Below are positions 36,117 to 44,446 of a stretch of DNA of 64,000 nucleotides, one piece after another. Below the pieces are notes generated by a model. The model searched no databases. It saw only the letters and a program-made list of their open reading frames with translations, and was not told the origin of the DNA. Numbering within the stretch: position 1 is the first letter of the stretch; each line of letters begins with the position of its first letter. The stretch is from Desulfobacteraceae bacterium (GTDB lineage: Bacteria; Desulfobacterota; DSM-4660; Desulfatiglandales; Desulfatiglandaceae). The position numbers were made by a program, and so were the translations under genes. The stretch covers positions 1-64,000 of the forward strand of contig JAUWMR010000018.1 in assembly GCA_030613055.1 (NCBI GenBank). The letters run 5' to 3'.

Positions 36117-36523
36117 GGCTGCTCACCTGCCTCCGCCTGTAGGGAAATCCTTTTAATTCCCGCAATCCTGATCTGATCTAAGACTTTAAACAGCTTCTGG
36201 TAAGGGAGGCTTCGATCGGCAAACAGCAACACGCCGGGCGCTTTTTCGGACCTGGCTTTTCTTTTCAAGGTCCCGGTCAGGGACTCAAGAGAGACCTGTT
36301 CTTTATCCACATAAATTGTCCCGTCCGCCTTCACGGTAACGGACAGCACTAAATGCCTGTCAATTTTTGCCGTACTCGATGACGGGAGTATCACCGGCAA
36401 CCCCCTGTGCACGGCCATAGAGAGCATGGCATATATGAAAAACACTAACAGCAGGAACACGATATCAATCAGGGGAAGCATCTCAATGCGGGGTTTCTTG
36501 ATTATTTGCAGGTTAACTTTCAT
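36113..36523 (-). CDS. exbD: ExbD/TolR biopolymer transport protein
   Basis: A 136-residue protein with one N-terminal membrane helix (about 13-33) containing the essential Asp in EMLPLIDIVFLLLVFFIYAM, then a periplasmic domain (about 45-130). It forms the ion-driven motor with ExbB that energises TonB. It is coupled to tonB by the ATGA overlap and separated from exbB by an unusual 472-bp gap filled with repeats. Confidence 0.9.
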   Translation of the reverse strand: MKVNLQIIKKPRIEMLPLIDIVFLLLVFFIYAMLSMAVHRGLPVILPSSSTAKIDRHLVLSVTVKADGTIYVDKEQVSLESLTGTLKRKARSEKAPGVLLFADRSLPYQKLFKVLDQIRIAGIKRISLQAEAGEQP

Positions 36524-36995
36524 TATATTTGCTCAAGGACTTCTTTTTTTGACGGGATTAACAGGATATTCAGGATATAAATAACCTAAAGCCATCCTGT
36601 TTATCTTAATATTCATACATTGCTTTCAGTTTAATGTCTGTAACTCATTCGGGTGAAAAAACTCGTTCATAACAATCAAGTTTATCAACAAATTTCATAT
36701 AGTTCAGCTATGCACCTCTTCACCTTGCGATATTTTATACGATCTACCGGATAGCTGTAATGACAATAATCAAAATTGGTGCATTTGAAAATTCTGGTGC
36801 GAGCATATTGCCCGTCCTGCGTTTAAATCGCGGTTGAAGCCGATCCTAAACGGATTAGCGAGAGGAACGAAATAAGTAAGATTCATTAATCCTACGATAA
36901 CGGGACAGGGAACTTTAAAAATAATCTTGTTTATCCATGCCTGCCCCGCGGAACGCAGGGTTATCCTGTCTAAAAGATACCTGGGTAGTTCATTT
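36524..36995. repeat. Gap inside the exb operon carrying family-2 fragments
   Basis: A 472-bp spacer splits exbB from exbD. It holds TTAACAGGATATTCAGGATA near 36559 and CGCAGGGTTATCCTGTCTAA with TACCTGGGTAGTT at its exbB end (36950-36990). These are family-2 terminus motifs; the left border is blurred. No coding potential is seen. The insertion probably happened inside a formerly tight operon. Confidence 0.6.
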
Positions 36996-37628
36996 TCATT
37001 TGTGATCGTTCTTTTGTTGGCCGGATCCATTATTTAATTTCTCATATACGATCTCTAAGCTTGTGGCGTATTTTTCAATGGTCAATGCCGCGCCTTCCAC
37101 GCGGCTGTTAAAATAGTTGTAGGGAAAAACCGAAAGGATCGCGATGCCAAGACCTGTAGCCGTTGTAATAAGGGCCTGGGCGATCCCTGCTGTCACGGCC
37201 TGGGGGTGTTCAATACCACTTGTCCCTAATAGCTCAAAGGAGGTGATTATACCTAATACTGTCCCGAATATGCCTAAAAGGGGCGCAACCGTAATCATGG
37301 TATCCAGCACGCCCATGTACCGGCGCATCCGCCTTATTTCTTCGGCCGCTGCCGTTTCCATCGCCTTGGTCATGGAAAATTCCCTGTGGAGGATACCTGT
37401 AACTAAAATCCTGATGACAAAATCTCTTGACCCGGCCACCTTTTCCCTGACCGCGTCCCAGGCCCCCTTCTGGCACAACCCAAGTACCTCATCTACAAGG
37501 TTCCTGTTTCCCCTCACACCTTCAATAATCCAGAATAACGAACGCTCAAAGATTACTGTCAGGGCGATAATTGAACAGGCTAAAAGCGGGTACATTACCG
37601 GCCCGCCTTTTAAAAAAAATTCCATCAT
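36996..37628 (-). CDS. exbB: ExbB/TolQ/MotA family proton channel protein
   Basis: A 210-residue inner-membrane protein with three hydrophobic segments (about 10-32, 112-135, 150-175) and the signature TVAPLLGIFGTVLGIITSFE. It forms the pentameric channel of the TonB motor. I start at ATG 37628 (MMEFFLKGGPV), preceded by GGGAAGAA; the upstream extension overlaps the ABC ATPase gene and lacks family character. It follows btuD after 16 bp. Confidence 0.9.
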   Translation of the reverse strand: MMEFFLKGGPVMYPLLACSIIALTVIFERSLFWIIEGVRGNRNLVDEVLGLCQKGAWDAVREKVAGSRDFVIRILVTGILHREFSMTKAMETAAAEEIRRMRRYMGVLDTMITVAPLLGIFGTVLGIITSFELLGTSGIEHPQAVTAGIAQALITTATGLGIAILSVFPYNYFNSRVEGAALTIEKYATSLEIVYEKLNNGSGQQKNDHK

Positions 37629-37644
37629 GGTTCTTCCCTTTCGC

Positions 37645-38421
37645 TTATACCAGGCTGACCCTCGGGCTCCCCTTTGCCGGGTTTTTATCCACGATGACCT
37701 GGCATCCATAAACAGATTCAATATTTGACACCGTGATCACATCCGCCGGAACACCTGTTGAATGAATACGGCCCCCTTTCAACATGACCATCCGGTCGCA
37801 GTACTGGGCTGAAAGGTCAATATCATGGGAGACCACAAGCACGCTCACGCCCCTTTCACGGGTCAGTGAAAAAATCAGATCAAAAATCTCCTTTTTATAC
37901 CGCAGGTCGAGAAAGGACGTGGACTCATCCAAAAGAATAATCGTAGGCTCCTGGGCAAGAGCCCTGGCAATAAGCACACGCTGTTTCTCACCACCCGAGA
38001 GTTCATGAATGGATCGCTGCGCTATTTCAAGACAGTCCGTGGCCTCAAGGGCCTTAAAAGCGACCTCAATATCCTTTTTGCCCTCAAACTGAAACCGCTT
38101 GAGATGCGGGAAACGCCCCATAAGGACCACCTCAAGTGTGGAAAAAGAGAAGCGGAAATAGCTCTCCTGGGCCACCATGGCTACTTTACCGGCCAGGGCC
38201 AATCTGGTGAAACTGCTCATGGGAATATTTTCAAGCAGCACCTGCCCCTCCTGGGGAGCAAGTATCCCGTCCGCCACACTTAGAAGCGTGCTCTTACCCG
38301 ACCCGTTAGGGCCCAGAATACCCCAAAGCTCGCCTGGCCTGATATCCAGATTCAGATTTCGCATTGCCCACGACCGGTCGTATCTGAAACCTACATTTTT
38401 AAAGCTCAGGATCGGGTCCAT
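37645..38421 (-). CDS. btuD: ABC transporter ATP-binding protein, B12 uptake
   Basis: A 258-residue FecE/BtuD-type ATPase: Walker A GPNGSGKST (about 37-45), signature LSGGEKQR, Walker B TIILLDES, and a switch His in SHDIDL. It powers import through BtuC. It overlaps btuC by 16 bp. By sequence alone it could serve iron siderophores or B12; the upstream cobalamin riboswitch decides for B12. Confidence 0.9.
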   Translation of the reverse strand: MDPILSFKNVGFRYDRSWAMRNLNLDIRPGELWGILGPNGSGKSTLLSVADGILAPQEGQVLLENIPMSSFTRLALAGKVAMVAQESYFRFSFSTLEVVLMGRFPHLKRFQFEGKKDIEVAFKALEATDCLEIAQRSIHELSGGEKQRVLIARALAQEPTIILLDESTSFLDLRYKKEIFDLIFSLTRERGVSVLVVSHDIDLSAQYCDRMVMLKGGRIHSTGVPADVITVSNIESVYGCQVIVDKNPAKGSPRVSLV

Positions 38422-39449
38422 CTGCTGCCTCTTGTCTTGAGGAGATAGATAAAAAAGGGCGCACCGATAAAGGCAGTGATTACGCCAACAGGTACCTCGC
38501 CCGGCGAAATAACTGTCCTTGCCAGGGTATCGGCAGCCACTAAAAAGGCTGCCCCGCCCAGCGCCGAAACCGGCATTAAAAGACGATGATCGGATCCAAA
38601 GACCATCCTTCCCAGATGTGGGATAATAAGACCCACAAACCCAATGAGCCCCGAAAAGGAGACTACAAGCCCGACCATCAGGGAGACTATAAGGAAACAG
38701 ATCAACTTTGCCCTTTCCACGTCCACACCTAACTGAACCGCTGTTTCCTCCCCGGCAGTAATCAGGTTCAGGTGTCTGGAAAAACCATAAAGAATCACAA
38801 ATGCTGCAAGCATTATAGGAGCAACAAGCGCGGATTCACTGTAGTTGCTTTGTGAGAGATCCCCGTAGAGCCAGAAAAGTATGCTGTGAAGGCGATCGTC
38901 TGTCGCGGTTGCAATAAAGAACATGATGATGGCCGTAAAAAAGGCATTAATAATAACGCCCGTTAACAGGATTGTAGAGGACTCCATGCCCATCTTCCTC
39001 CTGCCCACAGTCAGGATCAGGTAAATGGTCAACAGGGCCCCGGCAAATGACATAAACGGGATACCAAGATTATAACTGAGGCCAAGAATAATGCCTAACA
39101 CGGCCCCAAATGCGCTTCCGCTTGAAACACCTAAGATGAAAGGATCGGCTAAAGGGTTGCGCAGCAGGGCCTGGAACACCAGCCCGCCAATGGACAGGGA
39201 AAAACCCACAATCCCTGCTAAAATAATCCTTGGAAGCCTGATCTTAAAGACAATGAGGCTCACAGCCTTCTCGACTCCCGGCTCACCCGTAAACAACCGC
39301 CATAACTGGTCCGGTCTCACTTCGGCGGTTCCAAGCAGCAGGGAAAACACCATGGTAAGAACCAGAAAAAGGCACAGGATTAGGGAGACATATGCAACAC
39401 GCACAGGACTCAAGGGTCTTTTTATGTTTTTCAGGGTCATCTGGTTCAT
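38406..39449 (-). CDS. btuC: ABC transporter permease, FecCD/BtuC family
   Basis: A 347-residue polytopic permease with about nine to ten membrane helices and conserved FecCD segments GLIGFVGLIIPHLGRMVFG and ALLRNPLADPFILGVSSGSA. It translocates cobalamin across the inner membrane. It overlaps btuF by 4 bp and btuD by 16 bp, implying tight coupling. Confidence 0.92.
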   Translation of the reverse strand: MNQMTLKNIKRPLSPVRVAYVSLILCLFLVLTMVFSLLLGTAEVRPDQLWRLFTGEPGVEKAVSLIVFKIRLPRIILAGIVGFSLSIGGLVFQALLRNPLADPFILGVSSGSAFGAVLGIILGLSYNLGIPFMSFAGALLTIYLILTVGRRKMGMESSTILLTGVIINAFFTAIIMFFIATATDDRLHSILFWLYGDLSQSNYSESALVAPIMLAAFVILYGFSRHLNLITAGEETAVQLGVDVERAKLICFLIVSLMVGLVVSFSGLIGFVGLIIPHLGRMVFGSDHRLLMPVSALGGAAFLVAADTLARTVISPGEVPVGVITAFIGAPFFIYLLKTRGSRWTRS

Positions 39450-40345
39450 TCAATAGCCCATTTCACCTCCGGATGGATCAACCTGGCCATGGTCTCCAGC
39501 CCATTTACTATTCGAGGTGACGGCCGATCCAGCAGGTCGGAATCAACCAGATAGACCCTTTTATCCATCACGGCGGGTATTACCGGCCATTTTTGCCATT
39601 CCTTTCGCGCCTGTTCAAACCTTCCTCCCCGTTCCATGGAAGATATAATAATAATTTCGGGTTTTTTCCGGATCACCTCTTCAATACTTATTCTCGGATA
39701 GTTGTACGGCGCGTCCTTTGCCATGTTTTCGCCTCCGGCCAGCCGGATCACATCATGATGGAATGTGTTTCGGTTCACCGTCATGATCGGCTTGATGTTT
39801 ATCTGCAAAAAAACCGTGGGCCGCCTTAAGGATGCCGTTCTATCTAAAATACGGTCAATCCGGCGGCTTAAGACATTAGCCAGATCTTCTGCCTTCTTCG
39901 ATACACCGCACAATCTCCCTAAAACAGCTACGGTCCCAATTACATCCCTGACGTTTCGGGGATTTACGATATAAACGGGAATGCCCGCCTGCTCCAGGAG
40001 CTTCACAATATACGGCTTGTTACCGTCCGCCGTTCCTATGGCCAGATCAGGATTAAGAGAGATGATCCTCTCCACATTCAGATTGATATATGTTCCTACC
40101 TTCGGTTTGTATGCTGCTTCAGGAGGGTAATAACTAAACCGTGTCACACCGGCTACACGGTCCCCTAACCCTAAATAATAGAGGATTTCGGTCAGGCTCG
40201 GGGCTAAGGAAACAATCCTTTCGGGCCTTTGCTTGAGCGTGACGCTCCGGCCGAGTGCGTCCGTAAATGTTCCTGCCTGGGCTGGGCTTACCCAGTAAAG
40301 CATAAACAAATTGACTGCCGTGATGATAAAAAATTTGAAGGTCAT
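39446..40345 (-). CDS. btuF: Cobalamin ABC transporter substrate-binding protein
   Basis: A 299-residue periplasmic binding protein with a signal peptide (FKFFIITAVNLFMLYWVSPA, cleavage near AQA-GTF). The two-lobed BtuF/FhuD fold is shown by RIVSLAPSLTEILYYLGLGD near the N-terminus and VIRKKPEIIIISSME later. It delivers B12 to BtuCD. The start is taken at ATG 40345, without a clear ribosome binding site; TTG 40360 is the alternative. The leader carries a terminator and the cobalamin riboswitch. Confidence 0.9.
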   Translation of the reverse strand: MTFKFFIITAVNLFMLYWVSPAQAGTFTDALGRSVTLKQRPERIVSLAPSLTEILYYLGLGDRVAGVTRFSYYPPEAAYKPKVGTYINLNVERIISLNPDLAIGTADGNKPYIVKLLEQAGIPVYIVNPRNVRDVIGTVAVLGRLCGVSKKAEDLANVLSRRIDRILDRTASLRRPTVFLQINIKPIMTVNRNTFHHDVIRLAGGENMAKDAPYNYPRISIEEVIRKKPEIIIISSMERGGRFEQARKEWQKWPVIPAVMDKRVYLVDSDLLDRPSPRIVNGLETMARLIHPEVKWAIE

Positions 40346-40361
40346 TTTGCAACACACCAAA

Positions 40362-40397
40362 ATAAAAAAACCCGGACCGATTCATTCGATCCGGGGA
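40362..40397 (-). terminator. Riboswitch-controlled intrinsic terminator
   Basis: On the minus strand CCCGGATCGA pairs with TCGGTCCGGG and is followed by TTTTTTTATT, a textbook rho-independent terminator 16 bases before btuF. Placed after the aptamer, it fits a transcriptional OFF switch at high B12. Confidence 0.85.
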
Positions 40398-40454
40398 TTT
40401 CCCTTTTTTATCCTCAAGATCTTAAGGACGCCCTCAGTCCGCGAAGGTTACGCC

Positions 40455-40642
40455 TCGGGTTCAGGCAGGTTTTCTGACTCCCCCGCCCTTTTAGCGACCT
40501 TCCCATCCCGGTTCACCAGAACAGTGGTACACAAAAACTAAAAGGGTTCCTTTTTTATAAAAAAGGCGGGGTAACAGCGGCGGGCCCGTCCCCGATTCCA
40601 ACGGGGTTCCCTATTAAGCCCCACAGGGGCGCCTGAACCACT
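40455..40642 (-). promoter_or_regulatory. Cobalamin (B12) riboswitch
   Basis: Read on the minus strand, the conserved elements occur in order. GGTTCAGGCGCCCCTG is followed by GCTTAATAGGGAA (40607-40619) and GGGCCCGCCGCTGTTACCCC. Then come a TACCACTGTTCTGGTGAA segment, GGGATGGGAAGG, and the B12 box AGTCAGAAAACCTGCCT (about 40463-40479). It senses adenosylcobalamin-type ligands and controls the btuFCD-exbBD-tonB operon through the terminator downstream. The spacing and boxes are convincing without folding software. Confidence 0.95.
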
Positions 40643-40701
40643 AAAGTTTCATAGTAAAAAATCGAAATAAAGTCCAGCTAAATCATTGAATAACAGGCCC
40701 A

Positions 40702-41301
40702 TCAAAGAAATACCCCAACCCTAACCGGTAATGCACCAAGCAGGGTCATTTCATCCACAGCCTTTTGCCCGTCATCAGGGTTGACATTAACGGCCTTGAT
40801 GGCATCCATAAGAAGAAACACCTCATAGCCGTATTTCAGGGCGTCCTTGATCGTGTTCAGCACACAGTAATCCGTAGCAAGCCCGCCAATAAAAAGGCGA
40901 TGGATACCGGCAGCCTGCAGCCGGTCATTCATATCTGTGCCCTCAAACCCGGAATATGCCTCCTTATCAGGTTCGGTTGCGGCAGAGATCACAATCGCGT
41001 AATCTGTTAAACGCAAATCCGGATGAAACAGGGCGCCCTTTGAACCGACAACACAGTGAACGGGCCAGGGTCCTCCCTGGGCCCTGAAAGAGCAGTGCCC
41101 GTCAGGATGCCAGTCACGAGTAGCAAAAACAGGTAATTTCCTTGATTGAAATATCTCAATATATTGATTCATAACAGGAAGGATTTCCTCGGCGCCGTAC
41201 ACGGCCAGACTTCCTCCGGAAAAAAAATCATTCTGGATATCAACCGCAACAAGGGCATCACCGGGTATAAGATCCAGCTTTTCAAGGTCCAATGAACTCA
41301 T
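40702..41301 (-). CDS. Nicotinamidase-like isochorismatase-family protein, catalytic Lys missing
   Basis: A 199-residue isochorismatase-fold protein closest to nicotinamidase/pyrazinamidase. Present are catalytic Asp21 (AVDIQNDFF), metal ligands Asp63, His65 and His69 (RDWHPDGHCSF), and nucleophile Cys146 (LATDYCV). The invariant Lys of the triad, usually in a VISKATEPD-type segment, is replaced by Ala107 in VISAATEPDKEAYSGFEG. The protein may thus be inactive or may use the Lys six residues later. I start at ATG 41301 with GGAGG ten bases upstream. NAD salvage is the default role if active. Confidence 0.85.
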   Translation of the reverse strand: MSSLDLEKLDLIPGDALVAVDIQNDFFSGGSLAVYGAEEILPVMNQYIEIFQSRKLPVFATRDWHPDGHCSFRAQGGPWPVHCVVGSKGALFHPDLRLTDYAIVISAATEPDKEAYSGFEGTDMNDRLQAAGIHRLFIGGLATDYCVLNTIKDALKYGYEVFLLMDAIKAVNVNPDDGQKAVDEMTLLGALPVRVGVFL

Positions 41302-41515
41302 TCTTCTCATACCTCCGTCCCATTTTTCCAAAAACCCTCACATCCGTAAGTTATTTTATTTTATATCATATACGACAACATACTGCCAGATCGAAAATAT
41401 TTAATTCTTACGCCATGAGCCTGAAGTTATCACTTGAGAAGCATTATAAAAAATGTTAAAGGAATGTCTGAAACAGCGAAAAATCTATTTTTCCAAAAAA
41501 TAATTTTTGTAATTG

Positions 41516-41830
41516 TTTAGCCTTTTGAAAACAGGAACGGGACATGGGGATCTCTTTTTTAAACGCCGCATCACAAATTCACCTAATGCCAGCAACACGC
41601 CCCCCCCCACCGGGGCGGAGGCCCTATGGGCCGGGGGCGGGGCTTTGCCCCTTGGCTCGAAAAAGGCAGTGATGGCGGCCTTAATGATGAAGATTTCTAC
41701 ATGGGGCTGTCCGTTGCTTGAATTTCAGGTCCTAACTGCCGTGCTATGAAATAATGTAAGCATATGCGGCTATTAAAAAAGAGATCTCCACGTCCCTAAA
41801 GGCTATGATCGATTTTTTCAAAGAGCTAAA
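41516..41830. repeat. Family-3 inverted-repeat element, copy 1
   Basis: A 315-bp element whose ends are inverted: TTTAGCCTTTTGAAAACAGG at left and the complement of TTTAGCTCTTTGAAAAAATC at right. A second inverted pair, GGACATGGGGATCTCTTTTT and AAAAAGAGATCTCCACGTCC, lies inside. The centre has a C9 run and CCTATGGGCCGGGG. Copy 2 lies at 53743-54075. A 78-codon frame inside is not maintained in copy 2. It occupies the spacer between the divergent nicotinamidase and kdsD genes. Confidence 0.85.
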
Positions 41831-41863
41831 CTATTACGACATTTGCTGTTTGAAAGTGAATAT

Positions 41864-42883
41864 ATGATTATTGAACAAGCAAAAGAGGTCTTAAAAATTG
41901 AGGCCCAGAGCATCCTGAGCCTTATGGAAAGGCTGGGGCCCGAATTTGAAAAGGCCGTGGATTTGATCCTGAAGGCCAAAGGAAGGGTCATCCTCACCGG
42001 CATGGGAAAATCAGGTCTGATCGGCAGGAAAATTGCCGCCACCTTCAACAGCACCGGTACCCCTGCCCTGTTCCTCCATCCGGCAGAGGCCATCCACGGC
42101 GATCTCGGAATGGTAACCCTCGATGACATCGTTCTTGCCATATCCAATAGCGGGCAAACCACAGAGATCAACAATATACTGCCGATGCTCAAAAACTTAG
42201 GGGCCAGGATCATTGCCTTCACTGGAGGCATGGATTCTCCCATGACAAGAATATGTGACGTGGTTATTGATGTGGGTGTGGAAAGGGAGGCATGCCCCAT
42301 GGGAATGGCTCCAACCGCCAGTACTACTGCGGCCCTGGCCATGGGAGATGCCCTTGCCGTAGCCCTGATGAATAGCCGGCGCTTTAACCAGGATGATTTC
42401 AAGAGGTTCCATCCCGGTGGAATCTTAGGCGAAAGGCTCTCAATCAATATCAGTGAAGTTATGCTTACGGATGACCAGATACCCATGGTTCCCATGGGTT
42501 CAAAGGTCAAAAATGCCATTCATGAAATAGACTCAAAAAAGCTCGGGGCCACCCTGGTTATTGATAAAGATCAAACGCTTGCCGGCATTATCACCGACGG
42601 GGATTTAAGAAGGGCCCTTCTCAACCACGAAAATATCAGGGAAGTCAAAGTGGAAATAATCATGTCTCCTTCTACAAAAACCATTGGCGAAAACCGGACT
42701 GCCGCACAGGCCCTCGAACTCATGGAATTGAATGCAATTACCCATCTCGCAATCGTGGACGAACAAAACCGGGTAAAGGGTCTCGTCCATCTTCATGACC
42801 TGTTAGGAAGAGAGGAATTCAGGGTAAATGGAAGCCTTAATATCCCCACGGGGGCTTATCGCAGATCTGATAACCCCGCTTAA
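41864..42883 (+). CDS. kdsD: D-arabinose 5-phosphate isomerase KdsD
   Basis: A 339-residue KdsD/KpsF enzyme: SIS domain (about 30-170, with LTGMGKSGLIGRKIAATFNS and SNSGQTTE) and two CBS domains (about 205-260 and 270-330). It converts ribulose 5-phosphate to arabinose 5-phosphate, the first step to KDO for lipopolysaccharide. I start at ATG 41864 (MIIEQAKEVL); the ATG at 41843 is also possible. Its 3' end overlaps the DapA-like gene by 56 bp. Confidence 0.9.
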   Translation: MIIEQAKEVLKIEAQSILSLMERLGPEFEKAVDLILKAKGRVILTGMGKSGLIGRKIAATFNSTGTPALFLHPAEAIHGDLGMVTLDDIVLAISNSGQTTEINNILPMLKNLGARIIAFTGGMDSPMTRICDVVIDVGVEREACPMGMAPTASTTAALAMGDALAVALMNSRRFNQDDFKRFHPGGILGERLSINISEVMLTDDQIPMVPMGSKVKNAIHEIDSKKLGATLVIDKDQTLAGIITDGDLRRALLNHENIREVKVEIIMSPSTKTIGENRTAAQALELMELNAITHLAIVDEQNRVKGLVHLHDLLGREEFRVNGSLNIPTGAYRRSDNPA

Positions 42884-43769
42884 GCCGGACGGATCTATTG
42901 ACGGGAAAGGACTGGAAAGGATACTTGACCGGGTGGCCCCTTTTGCCCAGGCAGTATTTCTGTCGAGCCCTCATACGGGTGAAGGCAAAAACCTGTCTTC
43001 TGATCAGCGTTCAGAGCTCCTGGAAAAGGCCCTCGCTGTTATTAGCGGTCGCATCCCAATCCTGATCTGGATTACCAGGGACACTGAAGACGATACAAGC
43101 AATACCATTCTTGACCTGAAAAAGGTCCTTGCCGGAAAAAAAGAGGACAGCCTGGTTTTCCTGGTTGATACGCCGCTTTTCTACCACAGCAATCGCGGTC
43201 TGCCAGCCTATTATAAGAACATCTGCTCAATGGTTGACCATCCTTTTATCCTGCATAATGACCCTGAACTGATAAGAGGGTTGGACAGACCCTTTAAGAG
43301 AAACAATATCCGCACGGGTATCCTGAAGGAATTAATCGCCATAGACAATATTGCCGGCCTGATATTCTTAGGACCGCTTGACCGGGCGTATAACTATCAG
43401 AAGGCCTGTCGCAGGCGAACTCATTTCAGGATATATGACGGGGATGAAACCAGCTTTTTAGCCCATCCGAGTACGAGCGGAGTGGTATCCACGGGGGCTA
43501 CTCTGGCCCCAGGAGCCTGGCAGCGGATGGTCCAATCGTCCCTTCAGTTGACGGGTGAGGGCGATGAGGGCCACCTCCGGCAAATATGGAAACTGGACCA
43601 GTACCTCCGCAATCTCAAGGACGCTTATCAGAAGATGCCCGCGGCTGTTATCAAAGAAGTGCTTTCGGATAATGGCATCATTGAAACGCCTGCCAGCACT
43701 TTTCCTGCCGAAGATACAGAAAAGCAAAAAGAACAAATCAAGGAATTGATGGCCATCTTTGGGGATTAA
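42828..43769 (+). CDS. DapA/NanA-family protein lacking the Schiff-base lysine
   Basis: A 313-residue TIM-barrel protein of the dihydrodipicolinate synthase/N-acetylneuraminate lyase family: LIADLITPLKPDGSIDG at the start and the TGE motif in SPHTGEGKNLSSDQR. The two catalytic anchors are changed: the Tyr of the YN-P motif is His (FILHNDPEL), and the Lys of the IVGIK motif is absent (NIAGLIFLGPLD). It probably does not catalyse the usual aldol reaction. ATG 42828 lies within kdsD, giving a 56-bp overlap in another frame and strong translational linkage. Role unknown; a link to KDO or sugar-acid metabolism is only suggested by position. Confidence 0.8.
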   Translation: MEALISPRGLIADLITPLKPDGSIDGKGLERILDRVAPFAQAVFLSSPHTGEGKNLSSDQRSELLEKALAVISGRIPILIWITRDTEDDTSNTILDLKKVLAGKKEDSLVFLVDTPLFYHSNRGLPAYYKNICSMVDHPFILHNDPELIRGLDRPFKRNNIRTGILKELIAIDNIAGLIFLGPLDRAYNYQKACRRRTHFRIYDGDETSFLAHPSTSGVVSTGATLAPGAWQRMVQSSLQLTGEGDEGHLRQIWKLDQYLRNLKDAYQKMPAAVIKEVLSDNGIIETPASTFPAEDTEKQKEQIKELMAIFGD

Positions 43770-43883
43770 CCGTAGGCAAGGCCACACCTTCCGTTATGTA
43801 GAACCCTAACGTTGCATAAACAACACGGCTTAATATTATTAAAAACCTTTATACTTCAAGGTTTCAGTCCGCTTTGAAACTAA

Positions 43884-43985
43884 ACGAGGAAAGGGAGGTT
43901 TAAAGACAGAAAGAAGGAAATGGGGCCGGGACTGCTTAACAAAATGCTTGCTGACCTGAATCTTACAAAAGACCACCTGAAATAA
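43884..43985 (+). pseudogene. Probable hicA toxin remnant
   Basis: In the frame closed by TAA 43983 the sequence reads RKGRFKDRKKEMGPGLLNKM, then LADLNLTKDHLK. This fits the C-terminal helix-strand region of HicA-type mRNA interferases, where a G-x-LL-x-KIL-x-D-x-GL segment is common. Nothing of the N-terminal, His-bearing part is present; the frame is closed upstream at 43881. It lies 12 bp before hicB, the usual toxin-antitoxin order. Short length keeps confidence moderate. Confidence 0.5.
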
Positions 43986-43997
43986 GGAGACTGTTCC

Positions 43998-44432
43998 ATG
44001 TTTAAATTTACCTATCCAGCCAATATTAAACCGGATGAAGGCGGCTTTTTTCTTGTGACTTTCCCTGACATTTCCTTTGCAGCCACAGATGGAGAAAGCT
44101 TAAAAGAGGCTCTAGACGAAGCTGAGGATTGTCTGGAAGAAGCAATAGCAGTGTGCATTGCAGATGACCTGACCATACCTGAGGCCTCCCCTATTAAAAA
44201 AGGCCAATACTCCATACCGCTTTCCGCACAAATGTCCGCCAAGGCCGCTCTCTATATTGCGGTACGTGAAGAAGGGATCAGCAAATCCGAACTTGCCCGC
44301 AGACTTGGCGTTGACGAAAAGGAAGTCCGTCGTATGATTTCCCCAAGGCACAAAACAAAACTGCCACGCATTGAACAGGCCCTTGGCCTACTTGGCAGAC
44401 GGCTTATTGTCTCCTTAAAAAAAGCAGCCTAA
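43998..44432 (+). CDS. hicB: HicB family antitoxin
   Basis: A 144-residue protein with the HicB fold at the N-terminus (about 1-65: FKFTYPANIKPDEGGFFLVT, DISFAATDGESLKEALDEAE) and a DNA-binding HTH at the C-terminus (about 90-140: ISKSELARRLGVDEKEVRRM). Such proteins neutralise HicA and autorepress. ATG 43998 follows AAGGAGA. The toxin gene upstream is reduced to a fragment, so this antitoxin is apparently orphaned. Confidence 0.85.
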   Translation: MFKFTYPANIKPDEGGFFLVTFPDISFAATDGESLKEALDEAEDCLEEAIAVCIADDLTIPEASPIKKGQYSIPLSAQMSAKAALYIAVREEGISKSELARRLGVDEKEVRRMISPRHKTKLPRIEQALGLLGRRLIVSLKKAA

Positions 44433-44446
44433 ATTTTCTATTTCTC

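Noticed and set aside
37144-37728. 194-codon antisense frame over exbB and btuD
   Set aside because: Overlaps two conserved genes and has no recognisable domain.
41513-41749. 78-codon frame inside the family-3 element
   Set aside because: The frame is broken by length change and stops in copy 2, so it is not conserved as protein.
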